A stretch of 64,000 bases of DNA from Alisma plantago-aquatica (taxonomy: Eukaryota > Streptophyta > Magnoliopsida > Alismatales > Alismataceae), in NCBI GenBank assembly GCA_963693085.1, contig OY856410.1:1397933363-1397997362 (forward strand), given 5' to 3'. Position 1 is the first letter of the stretch, and every line of letters starts with the position of its first letter. The position numbers and the translations under genes were made by a program. The notes under the pieces were generated by a model. It ran no database searches. It was not told the origin of the DNA and saw only the letters and a list, made by a program, of their open reading frames with translations. Positions 35,064-45,800 of the stretch are shown here, piece after piece.

Positions 35064-36121
35064 ACATTGCATAAGTAAAGAAAGTAAATGACTGAAATAA
35101 GTAAAGATAAATGCCGCCTTCTTGATTTAGAAGGGCGACAGGCAGCAGCAGATCCTCCAGCCCGATACCGGGCAGGAACCTTGCCCGATATGTCCGTGTC
35201 GGGCAGCACACCCTCTCGGGCGACACGCTCATGATGGGCGGACGTATCGAGCGGGGCACCCTTGCCCGATACGATCGTGTCAGGCGGCACCCTCTCGGGC
35301 GACACGCCGTGACTAGCGATGCGTATCGGGGTTTGGTATCGTGTCGGGTCAGAGTGTTGCTTCCAGTATCGGGTACTCTTATTGGCCGATATCGGCGTAC
35401 ATCGGTGCTCTAGCCGACCCTAAGTGAACCATTCCCTCCCTCTCGGGATGGGGAAGTGCTCACCTGGAATCGCCCGACACACCTCTGAGGCACGAAACGC
35501 TAGCTCCAGATGCTTTCCTAAGTTGGCTTTCGAAGGATTCCGACCCATCCCATCGGAGTCCTGTAGCTGCTATTTATAGGCAGCGGTTGGGGAAAGTTAT
35601 GGTGCTCCGGATGCCACATGTTCTTCATCAGATCTTATTATCATGGAGTCGGGGATGGCCAATATTCGTATCGCCCGACACTAAGATGTCGGGCTGTCGG
35701 TCATCATGACGAGTGGCGCATGCCGGTGGGTAGCCTGTATCGCGCGACACGCTTCAACAATCGTGGTGAGTCTGGCTCCCTGTCGGGTAAATGGCGTGTC
35801 ACTCGTCTGTTTCCTCTTGCGCGGCACCCTCGTGTCACGCGACAGTGTATCGTGCTGCCCTGTCGGGCAGTGAGCGTATCGGCCGGCTGGTTGGCAGGAA
35901 GGCCGATGCAGGTGGAACACGTTCGTGGGCCAGGACGGGCCTTTTTGCTGATAAATGAGTTAAAATCAGGAAAAACTCTACAAAATATGATAAAATTGAG
36001 TTAAGAGCGTAGCGTGGCCTGTTTATTTGAAAACATGACAAAAAGGAGAGGAAAACAGTTTAAAAGGGCAGTTTTGATAACGAAATAAGGGCTAAAAACA
36101 TCACAAAATTTTGTGTTATCA
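35064..36121 (-). repeat. 5' LTR of the Athila/Tat-type element (truncated)
   Basis: 1,058 bp matching 26743-27800. The other 737 bp of the LTR and the start of the primer site are missing. At the break, two direct copies of GTACC-TTTTGCCTTGTCC occur (35003-35063), containing the GTTGCCGGGGACAAGG leader sequence on the minus strand. Confidence 0.87.
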
Positions 36122-36589
36122 GTGTTTAAAACTGACTTGACTATAGGTGGAAAATTATTAGATGTACATACTCCCTATATGAGGGAAGAATTAGATGATG
36201 TAAGAGAAGAATGGGAAAAGCCCTACAAGTAGTGGGAAATTTTAAATATAATTGGGATACTGATGGCAATAATAACGATCATGAATAAAGAATGATATTT
36301 CTAAACTTTGTTCTCATAATTATTTTTGTGTGAATGTGAATGAATTTTTCTGAATTGTCATATGTGTGAATGTGAAGATGATCAATACATGAATGTTTCT
36401 ACATGTGTCTGAATGTGAAAAGTGATGAAATGAATGGAACTGCATGTTGCTAATTGTGTGTGAAAATGGAGGAAATTTAAAATAGAACTACTGGTTTCTA
36501 CATGTGTGTGATGAAAAATAATATGAATTAAATGTGCTTATACACGTGTGTGATCATAAATTGTTGTCCATCTTGTTAATTTTGTAGGT

Positions 36590-37119
36590 TTGTAACCTGT
36601 TATTGGTTGATATCAATGGATGTTGTAAACCTGCAGTTCAGAACTGAACTACAGGTTCTGCATCCTGTTGACCATCCATACAGTAGGCCTACAAACTGAT
36701 AAGAAAAAAAATCAGCACATAGGCATCGATTATTAGTATAAAACAGACAACAAAGACATACAACGTCGGTTATTAGCAAAAAACTGACGTCGATGTGGCT
36801 ATGGGTGTCAGTTATATATAAAAATTGACGCTGATGATTCCCTTGCTGGCACATTATATTGGTGGAGGGAAGGGTTATATAGTGTCGGTTTTTGTAAAAT
36901 GCTGACGTCCTTAACCTGGATATAGTGTCGGTTTTATTAAATAATTGATGCCTATATTGCCCTTGCTGGCACATTTTTTGTGGCGGGAAGGGTTATGGCA
37001 TCGGTGTTAAAATCAACGCTGAAGGTTTTGACTTTTAACGGCGCCCATTTGGGTGTCGCTTTGAAACCGACGCCAAAGGCCTTAAATAACCAACACTAAA
37101 GGTCAATTATGTACTTGTG
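36590..37119 (+). repeat. CACTA 3' subterminal repeats and terminus
   Basis: Repeats of GTGTCGGTTTT, ACGTCGGTTATT and AACTGACGTC lead to the terminal ...CAATTATGTACTTGTG. Two copies of a unit with CCCTTGCTGGCACATT and GGGAAGGGTTAT occur (about 36840-36880 and 36960-36995). At 36636 the near-palindrome CAGTTCAGAACTGAACT resembles 4485 in the orphan CACTA fragment. Confidence 0.83.
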
Positions 37120-37122
37120 AGA

Positions 37123-40100
37123 GTTAGGTCTTGTGGTTATAACTAGCTTGCAATTAGATGAAAACACACATTAAGAATGAAAAATAGAAATTTCCATTGT
37201 AAATAGAATGCCTTCAACAATGTTAGTTTCTAAAATAAGCAAATGAAGTATGGAGTAGAAGCAAATGATCATATCATTTGGCTAAATCTTTGCTAAGAAT
37301 CAACAATGTAGCATAAGGGATTAAATTTCAAAAAGACTCTTGTATACTAGATCATATTGCCTTTGTACTTGTTCTTACCAGGTGAATCTTATGGATGATT
37401 AATTAAATTTCATATGTTTTGTAATTACTAGCATCCACTCTTTGCAGCAATTTAGTAAATTTAGATAACATGCACATAATAGTTAGTAATATGATATATG
37501 ATCAGATCTGGAAGGTGGATTTTTAAACATGTCATACAAAGATATAAAGAAAAGGATTGATATGACATGGAAGGTATGCAACAAATTGTAGAATAAACAA
37601 GCAATGTCTTTAGGGGTTGAGTTTATTGCTTTAGCACATCATGTTTGACCCGAGATAGAGAATTTTCATTGATATTACAACTAATGCTAAAATAATAGAC
37701 ATAACTTTTAATTCAGTTTTTTTACTATTGATTACCAATGCCCTGTTTGTACCTATAGTGAAAAATTCTGAGTCCATGTTCTCCAAACTTGAATACAGCC
37801 CATTACTAAAATTTTCTTAGAAATTGAGTTCAAATTTTTTCAATACAGGGAACCAATCACAACCTAAAAGATTAAAAAAAAAACTAGAGAGAGAAGTACT
37901 ACGTAAAGAATGGGTCTTTTTTAACTAAGAACCTACCTCTTCTGGTTGAAGATGTAGTTGACGAGTAGGTTCCCAACATTTGTGTCCTTCAACTCTACTT
38001 CCTCTTCCTCGCGTTCCTCATCTTCATCCCAATCAATCTAGACCAAGCATCGCATCATGGACGTCCCTCTCTCCGGGTGTGGTTGGTGATGGCCACAACG
38101 TTGTGTGAAATTTTAGCAAATCATATGTTGGGGGTTGCTTACAGTGCTCAAGGTTGGTGCTAGTGAGCGATTGGGCTTCCATCTCCAGAAGGGAGGCAAA
38201 GCTTAGGAGACAACGAGGGATTAGACAAGAGAGAAACTTTCCCCTTTCTTCTGCCAACAAATTGAAAAGAAGGTAGCGAAGGCTACGACGACGACATAGG
38301 AGGTGATGGTGGAGAAAGAGAAAGTGGTAACTAGAGAGGTGGCAGTGTTTGTGATAGCAATGAGGTGGAGGCCAGTGAATCTTGGTTCCAGCGGTGGAGA
38401 GTGTTGGGGAGAAGAATCTAGAGCTAGAGGAACACGAACGCAGATGCCGAGATCAAGATCTGTGGTTGAGTGGTGCGGTTGTGAGTGTGTGAGGGTAGAG
38501 GAGTCGTTTCTGTTGATTTTAGGTTTTTAACTAGAGTCGTTAGATTAATACACATGAGAAAATTTACTCCATGAGATTAAGCTCTCCTATAGATGTACTT
38601 TTCAATTACCACTATTCCATGACCATTGTTCCACATTATAGGACTCTTCACAAGCCTTTCTATTTTGATTTGCTCCTGAAATCTCAAGTATATTGTCTTC
38701 ATCTTTGTACAATGCAAAAATGAACCTCAGAAAGCATGGCTCTTTTTATAACAAAGCTCTTTTAAATGAAGATAACTACTTTTCCTATTATTTCATTAGG
38801 AAAAAAGTTCACAAACTTAATCGTCATCAGGAAAATAACCACATACTTAATGCATGTATAAGTACATTGCATCCAATTTTAAGTGTCCGACTAGATTTAA
38901 AACACTTTTTTGTCTTATTATTATATTGCCAATTGCATTATTAAGATAAGACTGTATCTTAAGTTTTTGCTTGAGACTGTACCAGTCAAGATATGAAAAA
39001 TGATTATTTAGTGGGTGCAAATTCCAAAACATAGTTGAGCATAAACAAATTTGATAATAATGAGTCATACTTTTTATTTTTAAGAGATATAGCTCATGTG
39101 TGTTGGTTTATTATTTTCATGAACTGAATTTTAAAATTCCATTAGAAAAATATATGAAGTATGTAATTTTTGTATGTAAATAAAGATATTAAATAAAGAA
39201 AAAAATTCATTATTATTAACTTTGTAAGACATTACTCCTGAGTCCTGATACAAGGAACTTGATGAGCACTTCAACAAAATTAATTGTGACATCAAGTATA
39301 ACTTAAGGGATACACATTTAGTTCTAATTATCATTCAATTAATACAAGAAGCATACATGTGGAAGATTCTGAATATTATATGCAAGAAAATTTAGTGAAT
39401 ACAATCATGGAGAATTCATGTTCTTTGATCTAATTTCCTCAACTCACTTGAGACTTCATTTTTTAGATTTCATGTATAATTACATGTCTTAACATTAACC
39501 AAAAATGACTAATTTTTAAAAATTACGAGTTTTTTGTTTGTTAAGTTATCAAGAGCAGGTTTGTCAGACTCAAATCGGTCATCGAACTGGTGAGGCATCT
39601 AGTTCCCAGTTCATTGGTTCAATCAGTGGCTAATTGGTTCAACCGGTGACATCACTAATAGTTTTAAAATATATAAATGTCTTTAATACTCATAGAAAAT
39701 ATCCCTACAAAAGTTATGAAACATGAATAATAGCAAAACTGCTCATAATATCTTGATAAACATACCAAATAACAACTATTATTCTATTCATGGCCATTTA
39801 TATAGTATTCAATTTTAATTAACAAAAATAGCAACAACAATACATTTACTTACTAAGATAGAGAACCGGGAGGTTGGGCTCAAATTGGACATGTTCGCTA
39901 GTTCACCGATTCAACCGATCAATTCACCGATTTGATGCCGGTCTGACTTCATTTCTGACTTTGGGAGGGAACTGACTCGGTAGAGTGATCAGTTCCCGGT
40001 TCAACCGGTCGATCCGATTTGCTTTTGATAACCATGATCTAGAGTAATTTAGTTTTTTAAGGTATTGTAGTTTTGTTCATTAGTTGACTAACCAAGAGTA

Positions 40101-41735
40101 TCAAATTATATATAGAAATAGCCCAGATTATTACATAATTTAATGGCATTATGACTGCTCTTTAAAATTCAGAAGAAGATGCTTAAGCACTTAACTATTT
40201 CCACTTTGTATTTAGTGCATGCAAGATATTCATGGGTTATGAATCCTACACTACAAAAAAAACTTCCAAATGGGTTTTAAAAAAAATTTGGTAGACTTTA
40301 AATTTTGTTAGTGATGACAAATCTTAAAAGCATACAACATTTGTAGGTTAAAGATGAATGTTTTTCTTACCTAAATGATCTAATATAATTTTTGGTTGTC
40401 AAGGGACTTTATACTTTATATAGAAAATAAAATAGATCATGAATATGAATGTGGTAAAAGAATCCTTATGCTACTTAATAGGTTTTTCAAAAAATTGGTT
40501 GCCAGCACCATTATAAGTAGATGTATAAATAAAGACATGTTAATTAGTTATTACTCACTTGTACAAATGTATTGCATATTGAGAGATGTTAATTAGTTAT
40601 TACTCATGGGAACAGAGCATTTGGCTCCATGCGAAGCAGGAAAAATTGCATGTGCTCACTGTAAAAGATGCTCATTTTTTTAATTGCTTTGCACTAGCCG
40701 AGAAGGCCTAATTTGATGGGTACTATTGCTGAGTTCATTTCTTTGTCATTTTTTTTCAAAAAGCACGTAATATTACACCCCTCTTTTAGTAGTGCTCACA
40801 GTACTGAAGCAACGCCACCTCCTCCAACACAAAACCAATTCAGCCAAAGCACGATAACAAAAAATGTATACATCAGATGATTCAATTTCAGACTGTAAGA
40901 AAAAGGAAAGAACCACCTCAGGCCCAGGACAGAATGACATCAACCCTCTAAAATGAGGGGCTACAATAAATATCACGAGTTAGTATAATGTAATAGGCCT
41001 ACATTGACAGATAACAATAGATATAAGAAAAGAAAATGTACCAATAACCTCAAAGAATCAAAAACCTATGCACCATATGTAGTTTAGGACAACACTAGCA
41101 AAATTACCAAATTTCAATTACAACACAATTATATATGCGACCTATTTATCTTTTAGGATCATATGTCTTTGGCCCTTCATTTCCAAAAAAGCATACAATC
41201 TCCATATAAGAAGCAATTTTATTATGTGTTTACATATTACCATGTAACCAAATAAAATACGCAGTAAAATTCAATTTGGTCCAATAGAGATATTGTAGCT
41301 TTATCACCCGCAAAATGCACCTTATTAAAATCTTAAGAAATATTTTATTTGTACATTATAAACAAATACTAGTAACAAAAACCAAAACAAAGATCATCCC
41401 AGAAAGCTTCAAACTTCTATTCGAATTTTTTCGATTTATTTTAAAAGGTATAGATGTTTTCCTTTATATTATTCATGATAGATAATTAGTTCATCAAGAA
41501 GATAATTACATGATATTTGATTCAAAAAGTGATGTGTCCATCCATTATGCAGAACAAGACTACCTTGTAAAAAAAAGAAACTTTGAATACTCTCTTTTTA
41601 AAAGAAAAAAGTCACTGAATTTTTCTATCTAACATCTTTGAACAATTATAAACTAGAATAGTTTAGTAGTGTGGTATCCTATGAAATACCAAAATTTGAA
41701 AATATAGAGAATAAGTTCAGTTTTCCCTGTGTAGA
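37123..41735. other. AT-rich intergenic DNA with no recognised gene
   Basis: Mostly low-GC sequence. A minus-strand stretch at about 37930-38045 encodes an acidic peptide (DWDEDEEREEEEVELKDTNV) that may be an exon remnant, but I do not recognise it. Frames at 38033-38260, 38303-38530 and 40773-40976 are also unrecognised. CACTACAAAAAAAACTT at 40251 resembles a CACTA end, without partner or subterminal repeats. Confidence 0.4.
39545..40035. mobile_element. MITE-like element with imperfect inverted ends
   Basis: The left end GTTATCAAGAGCAGGTTTG and the complement of the right end GGTTATCAAAAGCAAATCGG are similar. Next to both ends lie many GGTTCAACCGGT / AATCGGTGAATTGATC motifs. It is about 490 bp with no coding. 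I could not fix a target duplication, so the class is open. Confidence 0.5.
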
Positions 41736-41739
41736 AGTG

Positions 41740-42227
41740 AAATTTCAATCTTCAATGAATGCAAAGAGATGGGAATGCCTTTTATTTCACCTCTAAAAAA
41801 TCTTTGATGGGTATCAAATTGGAATCGACAATTGCTTTCTTGTACTCATGTACCTTCCTTTCTGAGTTTGTTACATAAGAAATAGATCCTGACAATTAAT
41901 TCCACATTGTGTAAAATTTATAACCAGTTTTTTTATATATAAAAAGTATATTAAGCATAACAGTTTTAGTGCTTATAATGAACACTGTTTGAGAGGGAAT
42001 CTCAGGCATAATGAATGAACAGCTTCAACAACAATAATCTTAGATTCAATAGCATCATCTAACATGAATTTAGATATGTGATCCATTAACCAATCCACAT
42101 GAGATTCATCGGCTGTTAGCAAAAGTTTCCTAATAGAAAGAGTTGCAATGTTCCTATTATGATCAAAGATTAGGGTTCCTAGACCATAGTTGCAACTGGA
42201 AACTTCCTTTGGATGTCTAATTGCCAT
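41740..42227 (-). pseudogene. Coatomer gamma subunit fragment
   Basis: Minus-strand frame 42227-41973 reads MAIRHPKEVSSCN...NRNIATLSIRKLL...HVDWLMDHISKFMLDDAIESKIIVVEAVHSLCLRFPLK. I recognise this as the adaptin-like repeat region of coatomer subunit gamma (COPI coat, Golgi-to-ER traffic). Collinear sequence continues further downstream on the same strand at about 41900-41780 with ERKVHEYKKAIVDSNLIPIKDF, the next conserved stretch, after an intron-like gap of about 70 bp. Stops follow both parts (41973; about 41795). Only some 110 codons of a roughly 880-residue protein are present and they are strongly diverged. It is a pseudogene piece or captured fragment, not a working gene. Confidence 0.8.
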
Positions 42228-42379
42228 ATGTATGATTTTAAATGCATCTATTAGATACTAATATAATATGAATAAAACATATTAATTAAGCATAGAAGGA
42301 AAAAAATAAGTTCATGAAGAATGAAATAGTCCCCCACACATACACAAACATCAAACTACACGTTTATTTATTCAACGTT

Positions 42380-42626
42380 GATAATTTCCTAACATTAGAA
42401 GCAAAATTATCTTTTAGGTGAGTTTGAAGTAGAACTATTCATTATGTAAGAATTCAGGAAAACATTTTACTTGAATTGCATTTCAAATATGAAACTATCT
42501 TAGTGAACTAACATAGATGCACTTAACAACCCTATGTCACATGTGTGGATCTTAGTGTTGTGATATTAAAAGGAGACAAGCTTGATTTTCCCAGCTATAC
42601 ATGAAAAATTATTTCACTTGCTATTG

Positions 42627-42659
<33 letters not shown>

Positions 42660-42814
42660 GCTATTAATGCTTTAGACCTATTCCTATCTTTTACTTTTTC
42701 TTTTATCCCAAATGGCCATGTCTACTATTCCTATTTTTAGCTACTCTCTTATCCTATAAAAAAAGAGTTCCATTATTTTTTAAGACTCATCAAATAAACA
42801 TTGCTTTGTTCACA
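42380..42814 (+). repeat. Copia LTR, copy 1 (most complete)
   Basis: Carries the LTR body TTTTAGGTGAGTTTGAAGTAG...CAAATAAACATTGC and ends ...TTCACA at 42814, where the chromovirus inserted. It includes a (TA)n tract at 42624-42651 and a TATA-like CCTATAAAAAAAGAG near 42755. Its 5' boundary is uncertain. Confidence 0.7.
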
Positions 42815-42815
42815 T

Positions 42816-45800
42816 TGTGGCAACACATCCCACTATCACATAGACAGTGAGGTGTTATGTGAAAACATGCGGAAATCACCATAACCAAAGATTACCAAAA
42901 ACACGGGTTAATTAAAACTGATTGCGGAAAGCGGAATAACTGAGAAACTATTACATTTAGGACCTCATCCTGCAGGGAAACGGGTTATATAGACATTTAC
43001 AAGTCTTGATACGTGCCCACAACTTAGAAGAACAACTACCTAGCCATCACATGAGTTTATCACCTGTTTATACATACAGAACGGACCACATCCGGCCAGC
43101 AGCAGGATATACAAAACATCAACAGTTATAAAATGTGAAACAACGTCAAAACACCTCTAAGGACCTGAGAGTCCAGGGATGACTCTAGGACTCTACTACA
43201 AACAACCAAAATAGTAGTGTATCCATCGCTTGCCTTCTACTGCTCGTCTTGCTGCTCGGCTGCAACCCTGTGACCACCACCACGTCTATCTCGAACACCT
43301 AAAAAGGGTGTAAACCAACGGTGTGAGACACACAGCCCCAGTGAGAAACATAACTCCCCGCCAAAACTACAAAAACCTCAGAAAGATGAAAGAAAAAACA
43401 GTAGATAACTGATGAAAGGTATAATAAGAGCAGTTTATAAAGTGAAGCTATTCATACCATCAAGCTTACCAGATGTACGGAAGGCATATCACAAAAGTAT
43501 TTCTTTATGGAACATGATTAACAAGATAAGATTTATAAGATCTTACCGCATACCATGAGGAACGTATAAGTAACTACAAGCATAAAAAGATTAACTACGC
43601 AAGCCAGGCCTCAACCAATGTTCCGTGCTTTGCCTTAAGCAGTAAATACTATACGGCTGGATTACGTATTATTATGCCCTGAGGAAGTGAGCCGTACCGC
43701 TCAAATCCAACCTTCGGTTGCGAAACCCAAGTCGGTGCCATACAAGGTCAATGGAAGAGCCGGACTCCATGACCTCCCACCTTGTGGGAGGTGCACGAGT
43801 ACAACACAAGTAGGACCGCAGTCTCATGCTTAAGTGGCCTCAGCCACAGGGTCAGGATACCCTCTTCCTAGCCCACCTCGGTACAAGTATCGGCGCTAGT
43901 GAATCTGAGCCACGGGCCTATTCACCGTGCTCTGAGCCATGAACACATTCATGCTCCCATATCACATATCCTGAGCCATGGGCCAGTTCACCGTGCTCTT
44001 CACATATTGAGATACAGGCCTGAATCCGCACTCTGGAGTCTACAACCTAAGTTGCACTCATACCTCCTCATTTTCGGCTAGGAGAAACCACACATATTCA
44101 ATAATATGCGCTTCCAGGTTAACCCGCAGGAGAACCTATTTCACCATCACCAGCTCCTGACGATGATGGATCTGTGGCCAGGGCAACTACATGATATATT
44201 CCACTTGTGATTAATTAGTATCTTTTATGTGGATTGCAAGATTCATCCAAGCTGTATAACATATAACAAGAATAACAACATGAAATTCAATATTATGCTT
44301 TTATTATAATCAACATCATCTTGATCCATCACAAGGATCCAACATTACATGTTATCACTTGGCCTCTTGCCAATCATCTAGATCCATCTCAGGGATCATT
44401 ACATTACCATGGGATCTCAATCCCTCATCACATAGTGCCATTGCCTCTCAAGGCATTCACATCAACTTAGGCACCAAGATCAGGTCCTCAGACCCATACA
44501 CATCATCTATGTTATCTCATCATCAAGAGTAATTATCAAAGCATTGTTACTCAAACATATATATATATATATATACCTCATAGCCCTTTACCTGGCTATG
44601 CATCACCTACATGGTTAGTATGTACAATCATCATGGATTAATAGGAAGATCATATTATCAACATAGAGCAACATTGATGATTATATATATGTTATCATTC
44701 ATGCCTCAACCTGTGACCATTGACATAGGTCATATCATCTTGTAAGGCTTCTTACATGCTTATCATTTCTTTATCATTATACACATGTTTCAAGATGATC
44801 ATAAACACATGTACTGTCATGGCAAGATACATAGATGTAATCTACTATCATAATTACCATCAAGCATGTCAAGAGTTACTATCAAAACCAACTTGATTTA
44901 TGAACAAGATCTAGCACATAGGTTTCCATAAGAGACAAGACCCTCACTAGAAGTGCCCACTACCCTCACAAGAAGTGTGACAGGTAGGGCACCCTCACTA
45001 GAGGTGGTATTGGGTAGGGTACTCTCCCTTATCGTCCATCACTCAAACACATACCTGCACGTATCAGCCAAGCATAACAGCAAAGGTGTACCATGCAACA
45101 CTGTGTTGTGCAGCAGGGTCTATCATGCAACTGAGCCCAAGGGGCGTGTCGTGCAAGGTGTATCGTGCACCATGTCATGCAACGCTTTGTAGGGCATCAA
45201 GGATAATGGGCAACCAAGCGTGCAACTAGCCAAAGAAGCGTGTCATGCAACGGTGTGTCGTGCCTCATGGCATATCAGTCAGCACATGTATCAGGCGCTA
45301 AGGTGTCGTGCAATGCCCATCAAGTGTCGTGTTGTTGACTGACACACACAGAGCTAAGGCCAAAGGGCGACGCCCCCCACAGACTAGCTAGCAATGCTCC
45401 ACCACAACAAGGCATAACGATACCAAACCATCACATAGGCTAAGTGTATCGGGCAGGTTGCTCATCAAGGTGTGATGCCCGACACACACTCAAGGCAGGG
45501 ACCAAGTGCAACGCCCGACACAGCCACAACATGTGTCGTCCAAAGCTCAAGATCAAGATCAAGATGAATATCGGGCAGCACCTCCCCCAAGATCATAACG
45601 GTCAAGATGCAACTCCACAAGGTCATCATCAACCTCAAGCACAAGGGCACCAAAACCCTAGTGGATCAAGAAGATGGCTCACCTCTCTACAACTAAGAGA
45701 GAGGGGTCTTGCACATCTCTTATCACCAATCAGGCAACACAAGGAACAACCCTAACAAGGTTTACAACCACCACAAAGCTCACCTTTCAAGTCCATGGTG

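Larger units (their letters stand above)
26006..36121 (-). mobile_element. Athila/Tat-type LTR retroelement without pol, with Ulp1-like cargo
   Basis: Flanked by a perfect 5-bp duplication GTGTT (26001-26005, 36122-36126) inside the last exon of the CACTA gene. In its own (minus) orientation the LTR starts TGATAACACC and ends GGTCA. The 3' LTR is preceded by the purine tract TTTGGGGGAGT (27801-27812), and remains of a GTTGCCGGGGA-type primer region lie near 35055; both are typical of Athila/Tat/Ogre elements. Content in order: damaged 5' LTR, deleted gag (34797-34084), CCGATAC-rich spacer, a long gene with Ulp1-like modules (32901-28828), 3' untranslated region, 3' LTR. No reverse transcriptase, RNase H or integrase is present, so it would have depended on a relative. 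Confidence 0.88.
22645..36232 (+). pseudogene. CACTA second gene, multi-exon, Ulp1/C48-like C-terminus, disrupted
   Basis: Begins 120 bases after the transposase gene with MAEHENEYCDDDYHEG. Approximate exons: 22645-22720, 22808-23093, 23171-23260, 23370-23465, 23576-23833, 23909-24101, 24184-24388, 24520-24735, 24806-25078, 25170-25345, 25434-25560, 25646-25730, 25811-25920, then an exon at 26001 cut by the retroelement at 26006 and resumed at 36127 (PYMREELDDVREEWEKPYK, stop 36230-36232). Several introns show GTAAGT or GTAAAA donors and CAG acceptors. Conserved blocks: LAVDFDHVGNPIGVN, DPKDWEEFV and MGPRGYAGVRQR. The C-terminal protease part has HWELLFIVPR (His 25441), YYLDPAGNE (Asp) and ACAYYVM (Cys about 25838), a plausible His-Asp-Cys triad. 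Stops near 23260, 25810 and 25855 inactivate it. Ulp1-type proteases remove SUMO from proteins; such domains are frequent in plant CACTA and some Mutator-like elements, with unproven roles. Confidence 0.85.
8637..37119 (+). mobile_element. Large CACTA (En/Spm) transposon with nested insertions
   Basis: The left end CACTACTATAGAAATGGC (8637) is matched, imperfectly, by the inverted right end CACAAGTACATAATTGACC (complement of 37101-37119). A 3-bp duplication AGA (8634-8636, 37120-37122) is what CACTA elements make. Both ends carry arrays of GCGTCGGTT / AACCGACGCC subterminal repeats. Inside are a Tnp2-type transposase gene and a second multi-exon gene with a Ulp1-like C-terminus, the usual two-gene content of plant CACTA elements. 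Removing three guest LTR insertions (11282-16564, 16860-19705, 26006-36121) leaves about 10.2 kb, a normal size. Stop codons and split exons make it inactive, though its ends could still be mobilised in trans. Confidence 0.92.

Noticed and set aside
37930..38260. Host gene exon on the minus strand with an acidic stretch
   Set aside because: Frames are short, the acidic run is low complexity, and I could not place it in any family.
40251..40267. CACTACAAAAAAAACTT as a CACTA terminus
   Set aside because: No subterminal repeats and no inverted partner; A-rich context makes chance likely.
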